35,112 nt of DNA from an uncultured bacterium (GCA_903824515.1 CAIJXA010000119.1:1-35112), one strand, 5' to 3'. Positions 26,264-33,102 are shown, counted from the stretch's first letter. Numbers and translations are program-made. Notes: generated by a model not told the origin, from the letters alone.

Positions 26264-26283
26264 ATGTAAATTAAACACGAATT

Positions 26284-27057
26284 ATGTCAGAAATTCAAAC
26301 TGAAACAGCTATCAAAGTGAGGGGAATAAAAAAGAGTTTTGTTGTGGGTGGACGAGAAATCCCCATTCTTCATGGCATTGATTTTGAAATAAAAAAGGGC
26401 GAATTTGTTCTACTTGTTGGTCCTTCTGGTTGCGGAAAATCAACCTTACTTCACATTATTTATGGATTGGAAGCGCCGACTGAAGGTAGTGTGGATATTG
26501 GAGGTGAGGATGAATGGTCACACACAAAAAATTGGCGCGCAAATTTTCGAAATGACAATATTGGCTTTATCCCGCAGCAACCTTTTTGGATAAAATCTTT
26601 AACCGTTATTGAAAATATTGCAATTCCTGCAGTGATTGCGGGAAAAACTTTTCATGAGGGTATTGGAATTGCGGCAAAACTTATAGAGCTTGTAGGTATG
26701 GGCGAATGGTCGAATCATCGACCCTATGATCTTTCCGGTGGTCAGCAGCAGCGAGTTGCACTTGCTAGATCCCTTTTGCTTGATCCAAAATTTGTAATTG
26801 CTGATGAACCGACAGGAAATCTTGATCAAAAAGCTGGTGAACAATTGATGGAACTTCTTCAAAACATCAGTGAACAATTTCAAATTACAATTTTGATGGT
26901 TACTCATAATACTGATCAATATAAATTTGGAACAAGAATTATTCAGATGGTTGATGGGAAAATAACATCCGATATACCTAATAAACATAGTCTACGGGCG
27001 CTGAAAGAAGAAATTAGTTTAGTAAAAAAGAAATCAATTAGCAAACCAATAAAATGA
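26284..27057 (+). CDS. ABC transporter ATP-binding protein, MacB/LolD type
   Basis: The 257-residue ATPase has Walker A GPSGCGKST (46-54), a Q-loop in FIPQQPFWIKSLTV, the signature LSGGQQQR (150-157), Walker B FVIADEPTGNLD and the H-loop in MVTHNTDQYKFG. This set matches the MacB/LolD/FtsE group, which powers FtsX-like permeases in mechanical or lipoprotein/peptide export tasks rather than classic uptake. The gene begins 20 bases after the giant protein and its end overlaps the permease start by four bases (ATGA), so the three are almost certainly one transcript and the last two are translationally coupled. Confidence 0.92.
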   Translation: MSEIQTETAIKVRGIKKSFVVGGREIPILHGIDFEIKKGEFVLLVGPSGCGKSTLLHIIYGLEAPTEGSVDIGGEDEWSHTKNWRANFRNDNIGFIPQQPFWIKSLTVIENIAIPAVIAGKTFHEGIGIAAKLIELVGMGEWSNHRPYDLSGGQQQRVALARSLLLDPKFVIADEPTGNLDQKAGEQLMELLQNISEQFQITILMVTHNTDQYKFGTRIIQMVDGKITSDIPNKHSLRALKEEISLVKKKSISKPIK

Positions 27058-28343
27058 AAGATTCTAAAATCCCTCCAAAAAATAAAAAGCATTTTTTTGG
27101 AAAGCGTGAAAAAGTTAAGCACATGAGAATGTCGTCGGTTCTTCTGATTGGGTATCGTAATATAGCTATAAACAAAACCAGATCATTTTTGACTATTGGT
27201 GGGGTTAGTATTGGAATTGGAATCATAACCTTTTTGATTTCAATTGGTTTTGGTGTGCAGGCGATGGTGATTCGTGAGGTGACAAAAAATAATCCCACGG
27301 AAATAATCGATGTTAGTAATGAAAACTTGGAAAATTTTGTTGTGCTCAACAAGGAAACTATCGATAAAATTCAAAAATTTCCAGACGTTAGGAGTGTTGA
27401 AATTAATTCAAATATTGGCGGAAAATTTATCAATGGCGCGGCCCAAACGGATGCCATCCTTTATGGCGTGACGCCTGGATATTTAAAATTATCAAACATA
27501 AGCATAGAAAATATTTCATTTGAAAATTTTTCAACCTCTGATGGGATTATTGTCACTCCGAAACTTGCGACTTTGCTTGGTTTTGAAAAAGCTCAAGATG
27601 CTGTTGGCAAAGAGGTTGAATATAACGCTGTTGTTGCAAAAGAAATTTTGGACACCACTATTGATAACAGTGAGGATGGACAAGCTGGAAAAAAATTCAA
27701 AATTTTGGGCATAGTCAATGATCAATCGAAATCCGATGCTGTTTATGCATATACGATGTTTGAAACACTAAAAAACAATTATCATATTAACGCCGGACAA
27801 CGCGGAAAGATTTTAATCGGTAACATTGAAAAGATTGATTTCGTTCGTTCGCAAATTGAACAGCTCGGGTTTGTAACTGAGAGCGTGATAGACACAGTGA
27901 CGGACATAAATTCATTTTTTTCGATAGTTCGAATAGTGTTAATTGTTTTTGGAACAATCATTATGTCTATTTCAGCAATGGGCATGATGAACACGCTCAG
28001 TGTGTCACTTTTGCAACGCACAAAAGAAGTTGGAATTCTCAAGGCTCTTGGTGCCAAGCGGACGGACATTTTTAAAATGTTTATTTTTGAAGCAATTTTG
28101 ATTAGTTTTTCTGGTGGAGCTATTGGTTTATTGGGTGGTTATGGCGTGGCCAAGGGTCTGAATACTCTCATTAACTTTATTTCGAAGCGATATGGAATTC
28201 CTGCTGCTGATTTTGTCATGGTGCCAAACGTTTTCATTGTGGCAATTGTGACTTTTATCGTTGTGTTGGGAATCTCAACCGGACTTTTTCCAGCGCGCCG
28301 CGCCTCAAAAATCCATGCTTTGGAGGCTTTGCGCTACGAATAA
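27054..28343 (+). CDS. ABC transporter permease, MacB/FtsX family
   Basis: The 429-residue product has the MacB layout. The first membrane segment (RSFLTIGGVSIGIGIITFLISIGFG, about 43-67) is followed by a large extracellular domain (about 75-285). Three further C-terminal membrane segments lie around 290-320, 340-370 and 393-415. Family marks are MGMMNTLSVSLLQRTKEVGILKALGAKRTDIFKMF and the ending GLFPARRASKIHALEALRYE. Its partner is the overlapping ATPase. There is no MacA-like adaptor or outer-membrane channel nearby, consistent with a single-membrane envelope. The tight linkage to the giant protein suggests a role in its export, release or surface function, but this is inference. Repeat D copies 3 and 4 follow. 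Confidence 0.92.
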   Translation: MKDSKIPPKNKKHFFGKREKVKHMRMSSVLLIGYRNIAINKTRSFLTIGGVSIGIGIITFLISIGFGVQAMVIREVTKNNPTEIIDVSNENLENFVVLNKETIDKIQKFPDVRSVEINSNIGGKFINGAAQTDAILYGVTPGYLKLSNISIENISFENFSTSDGIIVTPKLATLLGFEKAQDAVGKEVEYNAVVAKEILDTTIDNSEDGQAGKKFKILGIVNDQSKSDAVYAYTMFETLKNNYHINAGQRGKILIGNIEKIDFVRSQIEQLGFVTESVIDTVTDINSFFSIVRIVLIVFGTIIMSISAMGMMNTLSVSLLQRTKEVGILKALGAKRTDIFKMFIFEAILISFSGGAIGLLGGYGVAKGLNTLINFISKRYGIPAADFVMVPNVFIVAIVTFIVVLGISTGLFPARRASKIHALEALRYE

Positions 28344-28397
28344 TATTATTATGAAATTCTACTTGAAGTTTTGTTGGTTGCTAAAATGCTAACAAAT

Positions 28398-28543
28398 TTA
28401 TTATCTAGCAAAGTGAGCGAAATGAAAGTAATCTTTCATTTCGCAGCGAGCGACGCAGCAAAAGGTGATTTGCCTACGAGGCTTGCCTCGTGAGCCCGAA
28501 GGGTCCAGGGCTTGCCCTGGGGTATTAATACCCTTTTATTTTT
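28398..28543 (+). repeat. Structured 3'-flanking repeat (repeat D, copy 3)
   Basis: It is almost identical to copy 1, including the 12-base-pair hairpin GCGAAATGAAAG/CTTTCATTTCGC. It has a perfect CCAGGGC-TT-GCCCTGG core and GGGGTATTAATACCCTTTTATTTTTTT at the end. It starts 54 bases after the permease stop and runs straight into copy 4. Confidence 0.88.
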
Positions 28544-28684
28544 TTATTATCTAGCGAAGTGATTGTCCCGATGCGTATCGGGACCGATTCAATGGAGGCA
28601 GCAAAAGGTGATTTGCCTACGAGGCTTGACACGTGAGTCCGTAGTGTCCATGGCTTGCCTTCAGGGGTATTAATACCATTTATT
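28544..28684 (+). repeat. Degenerate tandem repeat D, copy 4, with a different variable hairpin
   Basis: It begins TTATTATCTAGCGAAGTGA and keeps GCAGCAAAAGGTGATTTGCC and the GGGGTATTAATACC end. In the variable slot it has a different hairpin, GTCCCGAT-GCGT-ATCGGGAC. Both core hairpins have lost pairing (GAGGCTTGACACGT; CCATGGCTTGCCTTCAGG), and the final T run is interrupted. It abuts the argS promoter. Confidence 0.8.
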
Positions 28685-28711
28685 TGGAATTCATATTTCA
28701 CGCATTTTCTA

Positions 28712-28741
28712 TTGATAAAATATTCTAAATGTGGGTATAAT
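28712..28741 (+). promoter_or_regulatory. argS promoter, predicted leaderless
   Basis: TTGATA (28712-28717), an 18-base spacer and perfect TATAAT (28736-28741) are followed by six bases and the ATG at 28748. This is the best promoter in the window. It places the transcript start on or next to the A of ATG and rules out the track start at 28655. Confidence 0.75.
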
Positions 28742-28747
28742 GAACAT

Positions 28748-30598
28748 ATGAAGAGCCAAATACAACAAATCATAAAAAATGCCTTGATTGAGGCAAAAAA
28801 AGTTAATGATTGGCCTGCCTTTCCGGCAGACGGATTGGATTTTGAGTTGTCTGAAATCATTATTGACTATCCGAAAAATGAGCAATTCGGGGATTATTCT
28901 TCGAATATTGCTATGGTTTTGGCAAGCAAGCTTGGAAAAAGTCCCATGGAGATTGCAAACCAAATTGCTGAATTGCTGAATTGTGACATTGCTGAAAGTT
29001 GTCATCCTGAACTTGTTTCAGGATCTGCGTTGCAGGAAAATACTGGCGAAACAAATCCGAAGATGCTGAAACAAGTTCAGCCTGACATTTATGGTGCTTT
29101 TGAGAAAGTTGAAGTTGCGGCGCCGGGGTATCTCAATTTTCATTTGTCGAAAAAATATTTACAGAGTGTGGTTGAAAAAATTACCAAAGAAAAAAATGCT
29201 TTTGGGAACTCAAATTTCGGTAAAGGTATCAGTGTTAACAATGAATTTATTTCTGCAAATCCAACGGGCCCACTTACGGTTGGCAATGGTCGCGGAGGAT
29301 TTTATGGCGACTCTTTGGCTCGTATATTGCGTAAGGCCGGATTTGAAGTGGTGAATGAATACTACATTAACGATGCTGGGGGACAAATTGTTAAGCTTGG
29401 CCATAGCGTGCTGAAAGATGAGGAAGCTGTTTATAGCGGAGAATATATTGATAAGCTTGGTGAAAAATATGCAAAGTTTGGGGATGCGGCTGCGATTGGA
29501 AAAATTTCAGCTGATGACATTTTGGAAAATATCATCAAAAAAACTGTTTCGGAAAAAATGCAAATAAAATTCAATGTTTGGATGAGCGAAAAAAAACTCA
29601 ATGATGATGGATACAATCAGCGAGCAATTGAGATGCTGAAAGAAAAAGGTTTAACCTTTGAAGAAGCGGGAGCTGTTTGGCTCAAGACTTCTGCTTTTGG
29701 TGATGATAAAGACCGAGTTTTGATCAAGAAGGATGGAAAAAATGCCTATATTGCTGGTGATTGTGGATATATGCTTAATAAAATCGAAAGAGGTTTCAAT
29801 TGCCTCATTGTGTGTTTGGGTGCCGATCATCATGGATATGTTTCGCGATTATCTGCTGTTGCAAAAGCCTTGGGATTTGCTGGACAGTTCAAAGTTTCTA
29901 TTTCGCAACTTGTTAGAATCACAAAAGATGGCAAAGAAGTTCGCATGAGTAAGCGAGCTGGCAATGTTGTGTACATGGATGAATTAATTGAAGAGATTGG
30001 GCACGATGTGGCAAGATTCTTCTTTTTGCTGTATTCACCTGACACTCACATGAATTTTGATTTAGCTTTAGCGAAAGAGCATAGTTCAAAGAATCCGGTT
30101 TTTTATGTGCAATATGCGCATGCCAGGATTTGCAGTATTCTGAGCAAGGCAAGCCATGGAACATGGAACATGGAGCATGGAGCAAAAGAAAAACAAGAAT
30201 GTCTTTGCGAGGGTGTAATCACCCGAAGCAATTCAGGATGTTGCCAAGCCCTGGATCGCCACGAATTTTCGAGTACAAAAATTCTCGCGATAACAGAGTC
30301 TACTCAAATTTCAAATTTGAAATTATTGGTGGCTGAGAGTGAACTTTCTTTAGTTAGGGAATTAAACAAATTTCCGGCGTTGATCGAGGAAATTGCAAAT
30401 GACTATGGGGTGCATAAATTAGGACACTATGCTATTAAGTTGGCTGATAAATTCCATGCATTTTATGGCGCATGCAAGGTAATTGATATTGACAATCAAG
30501 ACTTGACAGGTGCTAGACTTTGTTTGATAAATTCTGCTAGAATAGTGTTAGCTGAAGTCTTGGCTTTGATTGGTGTGGATGCGCCAGAGAAAATGTAA
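28748..30598 (+). CDS. argS: Arginyl-tRNA synthetase
   Basis: Class I synthetase that charges tRNA-Arg. From ATG 28748 it has 616 residues. The N-terminal Add-1 domain is followed by FISANPTGPLTVGNGRGGFYGD (168-188). Here the usual L-H-V-G-H of the HIGH site is L-T-V-G-N, so both catalytic histidines are replaced. Other ArgRS blocks are intact: NEYYINDAGGQI, LGADHHGYVSRL, VRMSKRAGN (KMSKS site, 400-403), YAHARICSIL and a C-terminal DALR-type helical domain. Two in-frame repeat-derived inserts are present: residues about 84-113 (HPELVSGS...MLKQVQPD) in Add-1, and about 469-524 at the junction of catalytic core and anticodon-binding domain. The promoter is strong and the message is probably leaderless. 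Confidence 0.93.
   Translation: MKSQIQQIIKNALIEAKKVNDWPAFPADGLDFELSEIIIDYPKNEQFGDYSSNIAMVLASKLGKSPMEIANQIAELLNCDIAESCHPELVSGSALQENTGETNPKMLKQVQPDIYGAFEKVEVAAPGYLNFHLSKKYLQSVVEKITKEKNAFGNSNFGKGISVNNEFISANPTGPLTVGNGRGGFYGDSLARILRKAGFEVVNEYYINDAGGQIVKLGHSVLKDEEAVYSGEYIDKLGEKYAKFGDAAAIGKISADDILENIIKKTVSEKMQIKFNVWMSEKKLNDDGYNQRAIEMLKEKGLTFEEAGAVWLKTSAFGDDKDRVLIKKDGKNAYIAGDCGYMLNKIERGFNCLIVCLGADHHGYVSRLSAVAKALGFAGQFKVSISQLVRITKDGKEVRMSKRAGNVVYMDELIEEIGHDVARFFFLLYSPDTHMNFDLALAKEHSSKNPVFYVQYAHARICSILSKASHGTWNMEHGAKEKQECLCEGVITRSNSGCCQALDRHEFSSTKILAITESTQISNLKLLVAESELSLVRELNKFPALIEEIANDYGVHKLGHYAIKLADKFHAFYGACKVIDIDNQDLTGARLCLINSARIVLAEVLALIGVDAPEKM
29000..29087 (+). repeat. Palindromic element inserted in frame in argS (insert 1)
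   Basis: The left arm TGTCATCCTGAACTTGTTTC and the right arm GAAACAAGTTCAGCCTGACA are reverse complements at all but two positions. They enclose about 45 bases. In frame the arms encode CHPELVSGS and MLKQVQPD. From memory, this palindrome type occurs between genes in many unrelated bacteria; that needs a search. Confidence 0.85.
30152..30319 (+). repeat. Composite repeat inserted in frame in argS (insert 2)
   Basis: It opens with CATGGAACATGGAACATGGA steps, continues with the small palindrome GGGTGTAATCACCC and contains CGAATTTTCGAG and AAATTCTCGCG arms. It encodes residues about 469-524, a Cys- and Ser-containing stretch with no counterpart that I know in ArgRS. Confidence 0.7.
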
Positions 30599-30605
30599 GA
30601 ATTAA

Positions 30606-30714
30606 GTTTGTAAAGTTATAAAGTTGAAAGTTTGTAAAGTTTAATTGAGTCGCTCTGCGACACTGTTTGACTTTATGGACTTTTAAGAACTTTAAAAACT
30701 TTCAACTAAAATAT
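30606..30714. repeat. Inverted AAAGTT/AACTTT repeat between argS and the glycosyltransferase gene
   Basis: TTTGTAAAGTTATAAAGTTG and AAAGTTTGTAAAGTTT on the left face GAACTTTAAAAACTTTCAAC on the right; GAGTCGC-TCT-GCGACAC is at the centre. TTGACT at 30667-30672 with TTTAAA at 30691-30696 (18-base spacer) may act as a promoter for the next gene. Confidence 0.6.
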
Positions 30715-31896
30715 ATGAAAATTGGAATTGATGCAAGATCTATTTTGAATCCAGCCAAGGGCGATGCAATTGGAGTGGGTCACTACACCTATCAGCTTTT
30801 GCGACATTTGTTGGAAATCGACACGGAAAATGAATATGTGCTTTTCTTTGATTTTCGAGTGCGGGAAAAAGATGTGAAGAAATTTTCCAAGCCGAATGTT
30901 CAAATCAGATTCTATCCTTTTTCGGATTATAAAAAATATTTGCCAGGCGCATATAGCGAAATCTTAGGAACTGCCACCCTGCAGAAAGAAAATTTGGACG
31001 TGCTGCACTCAACTTCAGCGCTTAATCGCATTCCAATGGGCTATCAAGGCAAAACCATTGTGACTTTTCATGATATGGCTGCCTTTGAGATTCCACAATA
31101 TTTGTCAGCAGTAGGTAGAGTCAGAGATAAGGCAATTTCAAATATGATGGCTGGCAAGGCGGTTAAAATTATTGCAGTTTCAAATTCAGTTAAGGACGGA
31201 TTAAAAAAAAATCTTAAGATTGCGGATGAAAAAATGCAAGTTATTTATAGCGGTCTGGATAAACGTTTTTTTCAAGAGCCGGAAATTGATAGCTCGAAAA
31301 TCTTGAGCAAATATGACATTAGCAAAAAGTACATTTTATTTTTGGGAACCTTGGAACCTTCCAAAAACATTTCCAAGCTGCTGGAAGCATTTGCGAAATT
31401 CAAAGATCAGCAGAAGCAGAAAAATGGTGGAAAATTTGACTATCAGCTTGTTTTGGCTGGCAAAAGAGGTTGGCTGTCTGATGAATATCCTCAAATGATT
31501 AAAGATTTAGGCCTAATGAAAGACATCATTTTTACAGGTTATATTATCGGTGACGAATTGGTACCACTTTTCAGGGGGGCGCAATTTTTCATTATGCCAT
31601 CTTTTCATGAGGGTTTTGGCATGACTGTGTTGGAAGCTTTTGCCACTCAGACCCCGGCGATTATTTCCAATGTTGCTTCGCTGCCAGAAATTGCCGATGG
31701 AGCTGCATATTTTGTCAGTCCCGCGAGTGTTGATGAAATCACAATGGCGATGAATACATTTGCCAATGATTCTGCTTTACGTGAGCAGTATCGCATCAAG
31801 GGTTTGGAACAAGCCAAGAAATTCGATTGGGAAAAAACCGCCAGGCAGACCCTGGAGATTTATCGGAGCTTGGAAAAAAATAAGGGATTTTTTTAA
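30715..31896 (+). CDS. GT4-family glycosyltransferase
   Basis: ATG 30715 (MKIGIDARSIL) is chosen; the track start at 30667 is a TTG lying in the repeat and the possible -35. The 393-residue product has the GT-B fold. The N-terminal half has GVGHYTYQLLRHLLEID and HSTSALNRIP. The nucleotide-sugar half has ILFLGTLEPSKNISKLLEAF and VLAGKRGW. The E-x7-E motif is seen in HEGFGMTVLEAFA, and ASLPEIADGAAYFVSP follows. Members transfer sugars from nucleotide donors with retention of configuration, often mannose or glucose, into surface glycans. GDP-mannose made by ManC is a possible donor, but specificity cannot be read from sequence. Confidence 0.9.
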   Translation: MKIGIDARSILNPAKGDAIGVGHYTYQLLRHLLEIDTENEYVLFFDFRVREKDVKKFSKPNVQIRFYPFSDYKKYLPGAYSEILGTATLQKENLDVLHSTSALNRIPMGYQGKTIVTFHDMAAFEIPQYLSAVGRVRDKAISNMMAGKAVKIIAVSNSVKDGLKKNLKIADEKMQVIYSGLDKRFFQEPEIDSSKILSKYDISKKYILFLGTLEPSKNISKLLEAFAKFKDQQKQKNGGKFDYQLVLAGKRGWLSDEYPQMIKDLGLMKDIIFTGYIIGDELVPLFRGAQFFIMPSFHEGFGMTVLEAFATQTPAIISNVASLPEIADGAAYFVSPASVDEITMAMNTFANDSALREQYRIKGLEQAKKFDWEKTARQTLEIYRSLEKNKGFF

Positions 31897-31968
31897 AGAT
31901 TTAATTAAACTATCAAATATAAAATTATGAATTCTGAAAAACCAAAAGTTTAAAAAATAGTTATTGAT

Positions 31969-32724
31969 ATGGGTCATGCTTGGACTCCCGAAGAAAGGAA
32001 ACAAAAAGAGGAAAGTGGGCAAGGAAAACCTAATAATAATTTCGCAGAAAATGAATATCCACAAAGACTCGGATTAGTTAGGCAATATTTAAATAAACTA
32101 ATAGATAATCATCATAGTGGAGACAAAGATAATGAAGATTTTTGTCGGGAACGTTTGATGGACTTAGATTGTGGAAATGAAAGAGTGGTCATGGAATTTT
32201 TGGAGGATGCTTGCCCTCACTCAGATGGAAAAACTCCAGAAAGAGCAGAATTGACTGAATGGAGAAAGGCAGTTTTTGAAATGAGTAAGGAAATGCATGT
32301 TGAGGCAAGTTTTAGTTCGGATGAGATCAGCAATTTTTTAATGGAAGAATTTGAAGAAAAAATGGTTGAAATGAATTTAGAACTAGAAAATAACCCTAAC
32401 TCTTATAATGCAGATGATATAAAAAAATGGGATAAGGAGATATCAATTTGGCAGGATGCTTCGGAAAGACTTTTTAAAGGTTTTGATGCTGCTGAGCTTG
32501 CTTTGTCGTTAATTGAAAAAGAAATCGACGATTTGACAGAATATATTCAGGGCGCAAAAAAAGCAAAAGAAGAAGCATTGAAATCAATAACAAAAGATCC
32601 AGCTGATGTTATGAAAAGAATAAAAGCTCGCACGGAATCCATTGAAAATTATTTTGAAAAATTAAAAAGTTTCAGACGGATGAGAAATTCAATTTATGAG
32701 GCTATGTTTAAAGGTCAAAAATAG
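31969..32724 (+). CDS. Unknown acidic, helical protein
   Basis: I do not recognise this 251-residue protein. It is rich in Glu, Lys and Asp, lacks membrane segments and signal peptide, and is predicted by eye to be mostly helical. The section EEFEEKMVEMNLELENN and the Lys/Glu-rich stretch from about residue 175 (ALSLIEKEIDDLTEYIQGAKKAKEEAL) look like coiled coil. It may be a cytoplasmic structural or partner protein. In-frame sequence upstream reads ATG at 31927, eight codons (MNSEKPKV), TAA at 31951, then KIVID and the ATG used here. Either the gene has lost its original first codons through a nonsense change, or a short upstream ORF precedes it. No ribosome-binding site is evident. Confidence 0.65.
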   Translation: MGHAWTPEERKQKEESGQGKPNNNFAENEYPQRLGLVRQYLNKLIDNHHSGDKDNEDFCRERLMDLDCGNERVVMEFLEDACPHSDGKTPERAELTEWRKAVFEMSKEMHVEASFSSDEISNFLMEEFEEKMVEMNLELENNPNSYNADDIKKWDKEISIWQDASERLFKGFDAAELALSLIEKEIDDLTEYIQGAKKAKEEALKSITKDPADVMKRIKARTESIENYFEKLKSFRRMRNSIYEAMFKGQK

Positions 32725-32741
32725 TTTTTTATTTCACAGTT

Positions 32742-32769
32742 TTGACATTAAAATTTGAGGTGTTAAGAT
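32742..32769 (+). promoter_or_regulatory. Promoter of the T-box/ileS transcript
   Basis: Perfect -35 TTGACA (32742-32747), a 16-base spacer and TAAGAT (32764-32769) preceded by TGT, an extended -10. The transcript would begin near 32776, just before Stem I of the T-box. Confidence 0.75.
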
Positions 32770-32963
32770 AAAAGAAAGGTTATGAGGGAGCTATCACTCT
32801 CTCGTCCAGGTGAAATTTTCGCTTTGCGAATTTCACTGGGCAAGCTGCAAAAAGAAATTCTCCAATAAGGTGAAAATTAGAATTTGTCGGGTAGGCCCGT
32901 AACAGCCGGAAAGAGGGCTTTAGCTTCATTAGCTGCGTTAGTTTTTAGGAAAATGAATTTTTT

Positions 32964-32994
32964 CTATAAGCTATAAGCTATAAGCTATAAGCTA
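32964..32994 (+). repeat. Heptamer tandem repeat inside the T-box leader
   Basis: Four exact copies of CTATAAG plus CTA sit between the pseudoknot region and the antiterminator, where Stem III normally lies. AGCT-ATA-AGCT units can form small alternative hairpins. Confidence 0.85.
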
Positions 32995-33023
32995 AACTAA
33001 GGTGGTACCACGGAATTATTTCG

Positions 33024-33053
33024 TCCTTATGCATTTTTTGCGTAGGGATTTTT
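33024..33053 (+). terminator. T-box-controlled intrinsic terminator
   Basis: TCCTTATGC-ATTTTTT-GCGTAGGGA forms a 9-base-pair stem including two G-T pairs, followed by TTTTT. Its 5' arm overlaps the 3' arm of the antiterminator (CGTCCTT), so the two structures exclude each other. Confidence 0.88.
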
Positions 33054-33102
33054 GTTTATTCTCTACGAAATACGAATTTTACGAATGTACGAAAAATTTA
33101 AT

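Larger units (their letters stand above)
32780..33053 (+). ncRNA. T-box riboswitch controlling ileS, with a very short Stem I
   Basis: T-box leaders sense uncharged tRNA. Stem I is GAGGGAG-CTATCA-CTCTCTC (32784-32803); its 6-base terminal loop holds ATC (32793-32795), an isoleucine codon, followed by A. Next come a long hairpin (CCAG...CTGG, 32806-32839), a helix AAATTCT/AGAATTT (32855-32885) and CGGGTAGGCCCGTAACAGCC, which fits the Stem IIA/B pseudoknot. A CTATAAG repeat stretch then leads to the T-box AAGGTGGTACCACGG (32999-33013). Its bulge TGGT pairs with a tRNA ending in ACCA, matching the A discriminator of tRNA-Ile. The 3' side CGTCCTT closes the antiterminator and also forms the terminator. 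Uncharged tRNA-Ile should allow readthrough into ileS. There is no room for the distal Stem I modules (AG bulge, tRNA-elbow-binding platform) of classical T-boxes. Confidence 0.92.

Noticed and set aside
28655-28747. Upstream ATG for argS
   Set aside because: It lies in repeat D copy 4 and upstream of a near-perfect promoter that starts transcription at about 28748.
32964-32994. CTATAAG repeats as a CRISPR-like array
   Set aside because: Units are seven bases long with no spacers and lie inside a T-box leader.
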